DNA of 32,720 bases, taken from Dyadobacter luteus. GTDB taxonomy: Bacteria; Bacteroidota; Bacteroidia; Cytophagales; Spirosomataceae. Made by a program: the position numbers and the translations under genes. The stretch covers positions 1 to 32,720 of the forward strand of contig NZ_QNUL01000043.1 in the NCBI RefSeq assembly GCF_003383615.1, given 5' to 3'. The notes beneath the pieces were generated by a model. It searched no databases, had not been told where the DNA came from, and was given only the letters and a program-made list of their open reading frames with translations. Shown piece by piece: positions 1-7,785 of this stretch; within the stretch, counting starts at the first letter, position 1, and every line of letters begins with the position of its first letter.

Positions 1-77
1 TACGAGGCCCGTACGCACGGTGGTGTGAGAGGACGGAAAATGAAAGGAGGAAAACTTTCATTTTCCTCCTACTCGAT
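1..77 (+). ncRNA. Group II intron, 3' end (domain V end and domain VI)
   Basis: The first 77 bases fold as the terminal part of a group II intron. Bases 30-46 pair with 55-70 (one bulged C at 34) around an 8-base loop, and 27-29 (GAG) pair with 72-74 (CTC), leaving A71 bulged. That bulged A lies 7 bases from position 77, the expected spacing of the lariat branch point to the 3' splice site. The preceding stretch GTACGCACGG fits the 3' strand of domain V, and GGTGGTGTGAGAGG and the terminal CTACTCGAT are familiar from bacterial group II introns (from memory, not searched). The 5' part and any maturase gene lie outside the window. The intron is on the + strand, antisense to the adjacent glycosyltransferase gene. 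Confidence 0.82.
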
Positions 78-1231
78 TATACCAACTTCCGGCCTTTCCA
101 TTCATACTGCCTGCTCTGCGCTACAAGTCCGAAAAAGCACACGTAAAACGGGTAAAAGAGTTGTGTTAGAGGAATGAAAGGAATGGCATTTTTCTTCTTT
201 AGAAAAGTAAGTACGCTTCCCAGAAATATCCACTCAGGTACCAGTTTCAATGCGGCAAGTACTACAAATGAGCTTAAAGATAGTTGGGAACAGAGCAACA
301 TTGCCATACTGATGAGTAGGGCAGCATTGCAGGAGAATACGTACAATGCAAGCAAGAGTGGTGTTTTACTTTGATAATGTTTCCATTTACTGGCCCAGCG
401 TTTTCTCTGCCTGAAAAAGAGTGTCCAGTTCTGATGAGCTTGCGTTTGCACAGTCGCTTCCGGATTTTTAACAAAATGAACTCCGCCGGGATAGTGTTGC
501 GCAACTTTGTGCATGAGAAATTCGTCGTCCCCCGATGCGATATGCCTGACTCCCTCGTAACCATTTACCTGATTAAAGACATCCTTTTCGTAACACAGAT
601 TTGCCCCGTTACACATCGATGGATTACCTGAAGCAATGGAACTGGCTCCACTGCCTATCAAACTTGAAAATTCTACAATCTGCAGCTGATCGGTTATTGA
701 TTCGGATGTTGTGAAAGTAACCGGTCCACTCATTAGTTTGGCACCAGTCGCCTGATGACAGGACGCCAGACCAGCCAGCCAGCCAGTTCCTACACGACAG
801 TCGCCATCTGTAGTAACGATCAAATTTCCCATTGACAATGGAATGGCGGTCTCTATAGCGCGCTTCTTTGGGGAGGCCGTTCTCTCGTCTGATAATTGTA
901 TAAGTTGTATTGAAACAGGCAGCGTGAGCGCACAATGTCTTATAATTTCAGCAGTTTTGTCAGTAGAACTATCATCAACAACCAACACTTCAAATTGACG
1001 TACCGGAAAGTTCTGGGCACTGATGTCATTGAGCAGATTCTCAATATTTGCCTCCTCGTTACGTACAGGTATGATCACGGAAATGAAATCCGTGTAGTTG
1101 TCTGCGTTGGGATAGGTAGGTAATTTATCCCAGAAGTATTTTAATATAAATGTAAACAAACAGTAACTGGCTAAAAGTAGCCATAGAACAATGGTGAGTA
1201 GGCTAATGGCATACGGCATATTGGATGGCAT
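77..1231 (-). CDS. Membrane glycosyltransferase family 2
   Basis: A 384-residue GT-A type glycosyltransferase, probably transferring a sugar from a nucleotide-sugar to a lipid or polysaccharide at the inner membrane; donor and acceptor cannot be told. One N-terminal membrane segment (about 8-30) precedes the catalytic domain: SVIIPVRNEEANI at 51-63, VVDDSSTDKT at 84-93, the DxD motif D142-G-D144, GDDEF at 234-238 and the QxxRW motif QRKRW at 275-279, which is typical of processive or cellulose-synthase-like GT2 enzymes. Hydrophobic segments after about 290 indicate two to three further membrane helices. The start lies one base after the stop of the upstream gene at 1233, so the two are almost certainly co-transcribed and translationally coupled. 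The stop codon (77-79) touches the intron end: its third base comes from intron position 77, so the native C-terminus may have been altered slightly, although ending at WKGRKLV looks natural. Confidence 0.92.
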   Translation of the reverse strand: MPSNMPYAISLLTIVLWLLLASYCLFTFILKYFWDKLPTYPNADNYTDFISVIIPVRNEEANIENLLNDISAQNFPVRQFEVLVVDDSSTDKTAEIIRHCALTLPVSIQLIQLSDERTASPKKRAIETAIPLSMGNLIVTTDGDCRVGTGWLAGLASCHQATGAKLMSGPVTFTTSESITDQLQIVEFSSLIGSGASSIASGNPSMCNGANLCYEKDVFNQVNGYEGVRHIASGDDEFLMHKVAQHYPGGVHFVKNPEATVQTQAHQNWTLFFRQRKRWASKWKHYQSKTPLLLALYVFSCNAALLISMAMLLCSQLSLSSFVVLAALKLVPEWIFLGSVLTFLKKKNAIPFIPLTQLFYPFYVCFFGLVAQSRQYEWKGRKLV

Positions 1232-1232
1232 T

Positions 1233-2237
1233 TTAAGGTATAAGATTCTTCCATTTCGATCTCCATATCAGATAAACTCCTATGAGTATCGGTCCTAAAA
1301 CATTGATGATCCAAACCAGAAAGGTAGCTGTTATAATTTCTTCCGGCAGTAGATTATATTGTTGAAAAACAAAGAGTGCGGTGAACTCTCTCAAACCCAA
1401 ATCTCCAAGCACATTAATAGCGGGAATAAGTGTCTTCGCAAGAAAGATAAGCGTCACGCATGCTGTAAGTTGCAAAAAGCTTACCGGGAATTCGAACAAT
1501 GACAGCGCAAGAAGAAACTGTCCCATGAAGACTACGTATCTGAGCGCTCCGAAACAGGTGGCAGAAAGTAAATCAGCGACGCTGTATTCGCCAACCACGC
1601 GCAGATACAATTGTATTTTTTTTAAATACGCTTTCTCAGGTTTCCAGTCATTCAGTTTTTTTCTGAAAAGCATAATGCCCCATACGGATACAATGATAAA
1701 TGCCAGTAACGTGTTGAGCCAGAAGGTAGCAGCAGGAGACAGGTCAAGCCGGTTGCTTACTAATAACCATCCTATTGAACCTGCCACGACGGATACATAA
1801 AACTGGATTCCGTTCGAAATGAGGGCTGCGCCTATTGCATGAAGTTTGTTATCTGTTTTCAAAGCGGCAAGTCGCCCGATGGTATCACCAAGCTGAGCCG
1901 GCGCAGCCACACCGATAGCGAGCCCTGACAAGGTTCCTCTGAAAGCATCCCAAAAACTGAGATCAACTACACGTCTTGCCAGTCGTTGCCATTTAAGACT
2001 TTCCAGGGCCCAGTTGACCGGGACAAGTAGCAACATAAGTAAAATGACATGAGCATTGCCTGAATTCAGAATTTTACTGAATACCAAACCAATATCCTGA
2101 ATACCTTTCTGTTCATTTTTGAATGTCCTGTAGATGTAGGAAATAATAAGAATTGTAACCAGCAGCTTTCCCAGCCAGAGTAGCTTCCGCCATTTACTTT
2201 TTTCTTTTGGATTGTAGACTTGCTTATCTTGCACCAT
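1233..2237 (-). CDS. YbhN / lysylphosphatidylglycerol synthase TM-region family protein
   Basis: A 334-residue polytopic membrane protein with about eight hydrophobic segments, matching the family called lysylphosphatidylglycerol synthase TM region (UPF0104/YbhN). Supporting features are a basic N-terminus followed by a helix (about 19-40), the GxAIGVAAPAQLGDTIGR stretch near 110-125 that resembles the conserved G(x)P(x)(G)E/D-x-R region of the family, and a glycine/proline-rich C-terminal helix. The catalytic acyltransferase-like domain of full MprF is absent, so aminoacyl-lipid synthesis is not expected; a lipid flippase or accessory role for the neighbouring glycosyltransferase is inferred from their one-base spacing. 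Its ATG shares two bases with the ruvC ATG on the other strand (CATG at 2235-2238), so its promoter must lie inside ruvC. Confidence 0.85.
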   Translation of the reverse strand: MVQDKQVYNPKEKSKWRKLLWLGKLLVTILIISYIYRTFKNEQKGIQDIGLVFSKILNSGNAHVILLMLLLVPVNWALESLKWQRLARRVVDLSFWDAFRGTLSGLAIGVAAPAQLGDTIGRLAALKTDNKLHAIGAALISNGIQFYVSVVAGSIGWLLVSNRLDLSPAATFWLNTLLAFIIVSVWGIMLFRKKLNDWKPEKAYLKKIQLYLRVVGEYSVADLLSATCFGALRYVVFMGQFLLALSLFEFPVSFLQLTACVTLIFLAKTLIPAINVLGDLGLREFTALFVFQQYNLLPEEIITATFLVWIINVLGPILIGVYLIWRSKWKNLIP

Positions 2238-2832
2238 GATTAAAAAGCAGCAAGCCGAATTGCCGGAAAAGGTGATTATTGGTGTGGATCCAGGTACACA
2301 AATTATGGGCTATGGAGTTATTTCGGTTAAAGGCCAGCAAATCACGCTGGTGCAATACGGTGTAATTCATTTGAGCAAATATACGACTCATGAACTGAAG
2401 TTGAAGAAAATCTTTGAGCGGATATCCCAGTTGATTACCGACTATTTACCCGATGAAATGGCAATTGAAGATCCGTTTTATGGAAAAAATCCGCAGTCTA
2501 TGTTGAAATTGGGGCGAGCCCAGGGGGTAGCAATGGCAGCGGCATTAGCGAGAGATATTCCTATCGTAGAGTATTCGCCCAAAAAAGTAAAGCAGTCGGT
2601 AACAGGAAGCGGTAATGCTTCTAAAGAACAGGTCGCGTACATGCTCGAAAAAATTCTTAAGATGGAGTTGAGTAAGGAATTCTTTGATGCCACAGATGGA
2701 ATAGCGATAGCGATATGCCATCATTACCATGCTAATTCCCCGGCAGCGTCAGCTTCTGAGACATCAACTAAAAAATCTAAAAAAGGAGGCTGGGGTGCGT
2801 TTGTAACAGAGAACCCGGGTCGAATTAAATAA
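2236..2832 (+). CDS. ruvC: Crossover junction endodeoxyribonuclease RuvC
   Basis: Holliday-junction resolvase (198 residues) that cuts four-way DNA junctions in the RuvABC pathway of recombinational repair. All four acidic catalytic positions are visible: D18 in IIGVDPGTQIMGYGVI, E78 in MAIEDPFYG, and D151 and D154 in DATDGIAIAICHH. The family stretch NPQSMLKLGRAQGVAMAAA follows E78, and the SPKKVKQSVTGSGNASKEQV region is typical. It is longer than E. coli RuvC (173 residues) because of a 35-residue tail rich in Ser/Ala/Lys that ends GGWGAFVTENPGRIK, a tail style I recall from Bacteroidota. The ATG at 2236 overlaps the divergent start on the other strand; a GTG at 2272 (giving VIIGVDPG as N-terminus, preceded by GGAAAAG) is a possible alternative start. 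A terminator follows at 2856-2889, so it is probably transcribed alone. Confidence 0.97.
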   Translation: MIKKQQAELPEKVIIGVDPGTQIMGYGVISVKGQQITLVQYGVIHLSKYTTHELKLKKIFERISQLITDYLPDEMAIEDPFYGKNPQSMLKLGRAQGVAMAAALARDIPIVEYSPKKVKQSVTGSGNASKEQVAYMLEKILKMELSKEFFDATDGIAIAICHHYHANSPAASASETSTKKSKKGGWGAFVTENPGRIK

Positions 2833-2855
2833 TACTTTTAGACGCGCTATGTTTT

Positions 2856-2889
2856 AAGGTCGTGAGGTACTCCCGCGACCTTCTTTTTT
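2856..2889 (+). terminator. Rho-independent terminator of ruvC
   Basis: AAGGTCGTG (2856-2864) pairs with CGCGACCTT (2874-2882), one pair being G-U in RNA, with a 9-base loop and followed by CTTTTTT. It begins 24 bases after the ruvC stop and insulates the efflux operon from ruvC. Confidence 0.85.
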
Positions 2890-2933
2890 AGATTAAAAAT
2901 TTTTAATGGTATAAAAACAATAAAACGTTGACC

Positions 2934-2976
2934 AAATCAAACGTTTGTTTACCTAAATCAAACATTCGTTTGATTT
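2934..2976. promoter_or_regulatory. Probable TetR operator pair
   Basis: Two copies of AAATCAAAC start at 2934 and 2955, exactly 21 bases (two helical turns) apart. The second is the left arm of a perfect 9+4+9 inverted repeat (2955-2963 and 2968-2976). The first continues directly into GTTTG, forming the palindrome CAAACGTTTG (2938-2947). The second palindrome covers the proposed -33 box (TTTG at 2969-2972). Binding by the TetR protein encoded 72 bases downstream is inference from position and symmetry. Confidence 0.75.
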
Positions 2977-3000
2977 TCATTTTTTTATGCTGTACGTTTG
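2969..3000 (+). promoter_or_regulatory. Bacteroidota-type promoter of the efflux operon
   Basis: TTTG at 2969-2972 and TACGTTTG at 2993-3000 match the -33 TTTG and -7 TAnnTTTG boxes of the Bacteroidota primary sigma factor, with a 20-base spacer. Transcription would begin near 3006, giving a leader of about 40 bases. The -33 box lies inside the inverted repeat, which predicts repression by the bound TetR protein. Confidence 0.75.
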
Positions 3001-3036
3001 AACAATGAAACAAAACATCAGGTCAACTTTAGAGAA

Positions 3037-3042
3037 AAGGAG
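3037..3042 (+). promoter_or_regulatory. Strong Shine-Dalgarno site
   Basis: AAGGAG with 5 bases to the ATG at 3048. This is an unusually good ribosome binding site for this window, where most genes have none, and it fixes the start of the TetR gene. Confidence 0.7.
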
Positions 3043-3047
3043 ATACT

Positions 3048-3686
3048 ATGGAGTACAGTGCCAAGCAGTTACAGATTATCGCAGTGGCGGAAAAACTGTT
3101 TTCGAAGAAAGGTTTTGAGGGAACGTCGGTTAGAGATATAGCTGAAGTGGCAGAGGTGAATGTGTCAATGATTTCCTACTATTTCGGTTCAAAAGACAAG
3201 TTGATAGAGGCGTTGTTTGAGCTACGAATAACCGAGTCGCGCCTTAGGATTGAACACATTTTACTACTTGAAGATCTGACTCCGCTTCAAAAAGTCAATA
3301 TCATGATTGACAGCACAGTAGACAGACTCATAGACAACGAGCAGTTCCAGAAAATCATGATGCGGGAGCAGTTGTCGTCGGAGCGTACCACAATTGTTTC
3401 AAAATACATCAGAGACATGAAAATCAGAAATAGTGAATTGATGAAGAGGTTGATAACGGAAGGGCAGGAGGCAGGATACTTCCGGAAAAACATTGATATG
3501 AGTCTTTTGTCGATAACACTCTACGGTACCATTCACCATGCAATTGCCACGCAGGATTACTACAAAACACTCAATAACATAGAACATTTAAGCGGAGAGG
3601 AATTTCGCAGTTTTTTAAAAATGAGGTTAAAACGACACCTTAAGAGTTTATTTAAATCAGCAGTATTCAATGAAAATCACACTTAG
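3048..3686 (+). CDS. TetR/AcrR family transcriptional regulator
   Basis: A 212-residue regulator. The N-terminal DNA-binding domain is clear (about 8-55): IIAVAEKLFSKKGFEGTSVRDIAEVAEVNVSMISYYFGSKDKL contains the helix-turn-helix with the family signature YYFGSKDKL at 44-52. The C-terminal ligand-binding half is divergent, as usual, and the inducer cannot be predicted. It is the first gene of an operon with channel, adaptor and pump genes, and its last 17 bases overlap the start of the channel gene, so translation is coupled. The palindromes at 2934-2976 over the promoter make autorepression and drug-responsive control of the whole operon the likely role. Confidence 0.93.
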   Translation: MEYSAKQLQIIAVAEKLFSKKGFEGTSVRDIAEVAEVNVSMISYYFGSKDKLIEALFELRITESRLRIEHILLLEDLTPLQKVNIMIDSTVDRLIDNEQFQKIMMREQLSSERTTIVSKYIRDMKIRNSELMKRLITEGQEAGYFRKNIDMSLLSITLYGTIHHAIATQDYYKTLNNIEHLSGEEFRSFLKMRLKRHLKSLFKSAVFNENHT

Positions 3687-5007
3687 GAAAAGAGACATGC
3701 TGTCTATACCGGTTGGTATCGTACTCATGTTATTGTCTAGTGGTTCGTTTGCACAAACAACACGAACACTCACGCTGGGTGACGCCGTCACACTCAGTGT
3801 ACAAAATAGCAAACAGCTTCAGCTTAGCCAGAAAAATATAGACCTGGCGCTACTGAATATCAGGCAAATTAAAGAAAATCAACTTCCTTCACTTGGCTTA
3901 TCGGCTTCGTATCTGAGGCTGAATACGCCGAACATCGATCTTAAAATCAACAGAGGAGCGGATAGTACCGGCGGAAGTGGATCGTCTCTGAATGTACATC
4001 AGGCTATGTACGGAATGTTAAGTGCATCAATGCCTTTATTTTCCGGATTCAGATTCAAATATGGTATTGAATCGGCGAAGTATCTGGAACAGGCAGTACG
4101 TTTGGATGTGGAGTTTGAACGTACTTCGGTTATTGAGAACACGGTTGCAGCTTACAGTAATTTATATAAATCACAAAGAGCTGTTGCTTTGGTTTCTGAA
4201 AATCTACGTCGGGAGCAGGAACGCGTGACGGAATTTAAAAACCGTGAAAAAAATGGATTGCTTGCCAGAAATGATCTGATGAAAGCACAATTACAGGAGT
4301 CGAATGTACAGCTTGCTCTGCTGAATGCAGAAAACGATCATAAGCTTACCATCATTCACATGAACCTATTGCTTGGGTTATCGGAAAATACGGTGTTGGA
4401 AGCTGATTCGAGCATTTTTAATTCATTACAGGATGAAGGCTCCGCTGTTACGTGGGAACAAAACGCTATGGAGAATCGTAAGGATTTCGCGGCAAATGCA
4501 ATTCGTCAGAAGTCAGCGAATGTGGATATTAAAGTGGCAAAAGCAGACCTCTATCCAAGTGTGGCATTAACTGCGGGTTATGTGGCTTTGAGTATTCCGG
4601 GTGTGGCAACCATACCAAATGCGATGAATGCCGGGCTTGGTGTTCGTTATGACATAGCATCTTTTTGGAAATCAGGGGCTAAAATCGCTCAGGCTAAAAC
4701 ACGGGTGGAACAATTGAAAACTTCCGAAGGAATACTTGCTGACCGTATTCATCTGGAAGTGAGTACTGCCTATTACAATTATGTTTTGGCTAAAAAGAAG
4801 ATTGAAGTCTACGGCAGAGCAATTGAACAAGCGGATGAAAATTACAGAATCACTAAAAATAAATTTGATAACAGTCTTGTAACTACGACAGAACTGTTAG
4901 ACGCGGATGTGGCACAGCTGCAATCTAAAATCAATCTGGAAGCTGCCAAGGCGGATGCCGTAGTTGCATATAAAAAACTCGAACAGACAGCAGGTTTAAT
5001 TCAATAA
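3670..5007 (+). CDS. TolC family outer-membrane efflux channel
   Basis: A 445-residue outer-membrane channel protein that would form the exit duct of a tripartite efflux system. A signal peptide is visible (charged MKITLRKRD, hydrophobic core 11-24, cleavage after SFA28 before Q29). The mature part has the two long helical repeats of the family: LTLGDAVTLSVQNSKQLQLSQKNIDLALLNI near 34-64 begins the first, and the second half repeats the pattern, ending NKFDNSLVTTTELLDADVAQLQSKINLEAAKADAVVAYKKLEQ. Length is normal for the family. The start codon lies inside the end of the TetR gene (17-base overlap in another frame); an alternative M at residue 10 is possible but would shorten the basic n-region. 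It precedes the adaptor gene by 38 bases. Confidence 0.93.
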   Translation: MKITLRKRDMLSIPVGIVLMLLSSGSFAQTTRTLTLGDAVTLSVQNSKQLQLSQKNIDLALLNIRQIKENQLPSLGLSASYLRLNTPNIDLKINRGADSTGGSGSSLNVHQAMYGMLSASMPLFSGFRFKYGIESAKYLEQAVRLDVEFERTSVIENTVAAYSNLYKSQRAVALVSENLRREQERVTEFKNREKNGLLARNDLMKAQLQESNVQLALLNAENDHKLTIIHMNLLLGLSENTVLEADSSIFNSLQDEGSAVTWEQNAMENRKDFAANAIRQKSANVDIKVAKADLYPSVALTAGYVALSIPGVATIPNAMNAGLGVRYDIASFWKSGAKIAQAKTRVEQLKTSEGILADRIHLEVSTAYYNYVLAKKKIEVYGRAIEQADENYRITKNKFDNSLVTTTELLDADVAQLQSKINLEAAKADAVVAYKKLEQTAGLIQ

Positions 5008-5045
5008 GCAAAAGCTGAACACTTAAAAATACACATTGAAACAAG

Positions 5046-6146
5046 ATGGAAACGGATCAAAAAATGGCTAACGAACCTCAAAAGAAGAATTATACCTTCG
5101 TGATCATACTTGCTGCACTCATAATCGGTGGAGGAACATGGGGATTTATTAAATACAATCACGGGCAGCACCATGAAGAAACAGACGATGCGCAGATCGA
5201 TGCAGATATAAGTCCTGTGATCCCACGTATATCGGGTTACGTAAGCGAGATCAGGGTGAAAGATAATCAATCGGTGAAGAAAGGAGATACGCTGCTAGTA
5301 CTCGATAACCGCGATCAGATTATCAAACTGGAACAGGCACGTGCAGGATTGGCAGGTTCAGAAGGAAGTCTGACAGCTGCCAATGCTACTACAACAGCTT
5401 CCGCGGCTACAGGCATTACCTATCAGGCAAATGTTTCGGTTGTGGCTGCTCAGATTGAAGAGGCCAAGGTGAATGTATGGAGAGCGAATCAGGACTTTGC
5501 CCGTTACGAAAATCTGATCAAAGATCGGTCAATCACTCAGCAGGAATTTGAACAGGCACAGGCTACAAAGCAGAAAGCTGAACGCCAGCTTGCGGTTCTT
5601 GAAGCGCAGAAATCTGCAGCTGAGCGCCAGGCACGTGCCGCAAGTTCTCAGACACAGGCCACTTCACGCCAAACAAACATAGCAAATGCCACTATCAAAG
5701 TACGTCAGGCAGAAATTGCCAGTGCTGAACTGAACTTGTCTTACACAGTGATCACAGCCCCTACCGATGGACGTGTGTCAAAAGTGAATGCACAAGTGGG
5801 GCAGTTTTTACAGGCAGGTCAGTCGCTGTTCAGTATTATTTCAACACACAAACCATGGGTAGTTGCCAACTTCAAGGAAACGCAACTCACCAGAATGAAA
5901 CTGGGGCAAAAGGTGAAATTACATGTGGATGCTTATCCCGATCAGGAGTTTACAGCAACGGTTGCGTCATTTTCACCTGCTACAGGAGCTCGTTTTGCTC
6001 TGCTACCTCCTGACAACGCGAGTGGAAACTTTGTGAAAGTGGTACAACGTCTTCCGGTGCGTATAGAATTTGACGAGACGAATAAAAATCCGATTGGAGA
6101 GCTGCGTCCAGGGATGAATGTATTTGTAGATGTGGAGCTGGATTAA
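5046..6146 (+). CDS. HlyD/EmrA family membrane-fusion (adaptor) protein
   Basis: A 366-residue periplasmic adaptor linking the inner-membrane pump to the outer-membrane channel. One transmembrane anchor (about 16-34, YTFVIILAALIIGGGTWGF) follows a short cytoplasmic N-terminus. The EmrA signature TDDAQIDADISPVIPRISGYV (residues 46-66) opens the biotinyl-lipoyl half-domain, which continues VKDNQSVKKGDTLLVLDNRDQ. A long Ala/Gln/Glu-rich coiled-coil hairpin (about 95-225) comes next, then the second lipoyl half (APTDGRVSKVNAQVGQFLQAGQ) and the beta-barrel part to ELRPGMNVFVDVELD. A second ATG at residue 7 (5064) is an alternative start. The pairing with a 14-TM DHA2 pump gene makes this the EmrAB-TolC type rather than an ABC or RND system. 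Confidence 0.94.
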   Translation: METDQKMANEPQKKNYTFVIILAALIIGGGTWGFIKYNHGQHHEETDDAQIDADISPVIPRISGYVSEIRVKDNQSVKKGDTLLVLDNRDQIIKLEQARAGLAGSEGSLTAANATTTASAATGITYQANVSVVAAQIEEAKVNVWRANQDFARYENLIKDRSITQQEFEQAQATKQKAERQLAVLEAQKSAAERQARAASSQTQATSRQTNIANATIKVRQAEIASAELNLSYTVITAPTDGRVSKVNAQVGQFLQAGQSLFSIISTHKPWVVANFKETQLTRMKLGQKVKLHVDAYPDQEFTATVASFSPATGARFALLPPDNASGNFVKVVQRLPVRIEFDETNKNPIGELRPGMNVFVDVELD

Positions 6147-6169
6147 AACCGATAGCTGAACATAAAATT

Positions 6170-6185
6170 TCCGGGAATCCGGGAA
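6170..6185. repeat. Tandem 8-base direct repeat
   Basis: TCCGGGAA occurs twice head to tail in the 64-base gap between adaptor and pump genes. No function is visible. Confidence 0.4.
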
Positions 6186-6210
6186 GAGTTATCTGTAAAT
6201 AAATTTTGAT

Positions 6211-7785
6211 ATGGAAATACAGGAATCACTCGTAGAATATGGATTTCGGAGGGTTATTATCACAATCACAGCCGTGTTGTGTGCCCTGCTGGAAATCGTA
6301 GATACGACTATTGTGAACGTTGCATTGAACGACATGCGCGGAAACCTCGGTGGAACGCTGTCTGAGGTGAGCTGGGTTATCACGGCCTATGCGATCGGGA
6401 ACGTAATTGTTGTGCCGATGACCAGCTGGTTGTCTCAACAATTCGGTCGGCGCAATTACTTTGCGGCTTCCATTGTAATATTTACCATTGCTTCGTTTCT
6501 GTGCGGACAGGCTGATAATATCTGGGAATTGGTCTTCTTTAGATTGATACAGGGCTTTGGCGGAGGCGCTTTACTTGTAACAGCTCAGACGCTGATTACA
6601 GAAAGTTATCCACCTGAAAAGCGCGGAATTGCACAAGCGATCTATGGTTTAGGCGTCATTGTTGGTCCCACATTAGGGCCACCACTTGGCGGTTACATCG
6701 TCGACAATTATAGCTGGCCATATATCTTTTATATCAACATACCTCTTGGCGTTATCGCTGCACTTTTGACGATGCAGTTTGTACGGAGTCCAAGGTTTTC
6801 TCAAAAACAATCAGCAAGCGAGATCGATTATCTGGGAATTATATTGTTGGCCATCACTGTAGGCTCGTTACAGTACGTACTTGAAAAAGGACAGGAGGAA
6901 GATTGGTTCAATGACGAAATCATCACCATCTTATCTGTAACCACTGTTTTGGGATTATTTTTCTTCATCTGGCGTGAGCTGACATATAAGAATCCTATTG
7001 TCAATCTGAGGGTATTGAAAAACGGAAACCTTCGTGTTGGTACTGTGCTCTCTTTTATACTCGGATTCGGTTTATACGGATCAACCTTTATTATACCGTT
7101 ATATACTCAGGCAACCTTAGGCTGGACAGCAACACAATCCGGAATGCTGATGGTGCCAGCAGCAATTGTAACGGCTATGATGATGCCTGTTGTGGGACAA
7201 CTGCTCCAGCGTGGGGTGAAACAGCAATATCTTGTGGCGATAGGGATGGTTTTTTTCTTTATATATAGTTATTGGGGTTATTTGATTCTTACACCGGATA
7301 CAGGTAAAGATGCATTTTTCAACATGCTGATTGTAAGAGGGATTGGTTTGGGCCTTTTGTTTGTACCTATTACAACGCTGGCTTTGTCAACCTTGAAAGG
7401 ACGCGAGATTGGCGAAGGAGCTGCATTTACCGGTATGATGAGGCAGTTGGGTGGATCTTTCGGTGTAGCCGTAATCACAACTTTTATTGCCCGGCAGAAT
7501 ATGTTGCACCGTAATGATCTGGTCAGCAAACTGGATGTAAATAACCCCATCGTTCAGCAACGTGTTGAAGGCTTGAAAAATGGTTTTCTCGCAAAAGGAA
7601 TGAGTCCCGATATAGCACTGAAAAGCGGATATAAAATACTGGATTACACCGTAAGCAAACAAGCGCTGGTGATGTCTTACATGGACGTATTCCTTTACCT
7701 TGGTGTGTTGTTTCTCATTTGTGTGCCTTTCGTTTTGTGGACAAGAAGCGGTTCCGGTAAAGTGGATACATCTTCAGTGCATTAA
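6211..7785 (+). CDS. DHA2 family (EmrB/QacA) multidrug MFS transporter
   Basis: A 524-residue proton-driven drug exporter with about 14 membrane helices. Family motifs are visible: LLEIVDTTIVNVALNDM at about 26-42 (motif D1 of the 14-TM subfamily), LSQQFGRRNYF at about 74-84 (motif A), RLIQGFGGGALL at about 111-122 (motif B region) and GLGVIVGPTLGPPLGGYIVD at about 146-165 (antiporter motif C). It is the last gene of the operon and completes the EmrAB-TolC style machine. Substrates cannot be predicted; hydrophobic drugs, fatty acids or bile-acid-like compounds are known for relatives. Its TAA overlaps the stop codon of the convergent gene in a TTAA (7782-7785), so no room exists for a terminator between them. 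Confidence 0.95.
   Translation: MEIQESLVEYGFRRVIITITAVLCALLEIVDTTIVNVALNDMRGNLGGTLSEVSWVITAYAIGNVIVVPMTSWLSQQFGRRNYFAASIVIFTIASFLCGQADNIWELVFFRLIQGFGGGALLVTAQTLITESYPPEKRGIAQAIYGLGVIVGPTLGPPLGGYIVDNYSWPYIFYINIPLGVIAALLTMQFVRSPRFSQKQSASEIDYLGIILLAITVGSLQYVLEKGQEEDWFNDEIITILSVTTVLGLFFFIWRELTYKNPIVNLRVLKNGNLRVGTVLSFILGFGLYGSTFIIPLYTQATLGWTATQSGMLMVPAAIVTAMMMPVVGQLLQRGVKQQYLVAIGMVFFFIYSYWGYLILTPDTGKDAFFNMLIVRGIGLGLLFVPITTLALSTLKGREIGEGAAFTGMMRQLGGSFGVAVITTFIARQNMLHRNDLVSKLDVNNPIVQQRVEGLKNGFLAKGMSPDIALKSGYKILDYTVSKQALVMSYMDVFLYLGVLFLICVPFVLWTRSGSGKVDTSSVH

Noticed and set aside
77..1231. Glycosyltransferase as a pseudogene truncated by the intron
   Set aside because: All catalytic motifs and C-terminal membrane helices are present and the end looks natural; at most the last codon is affected.
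1381..1800. 139-residue + strand frame inside the YbhN-like gene
   Set aside because: Antisense shadow of a well-supported membrane protein gene; no family features of its own.
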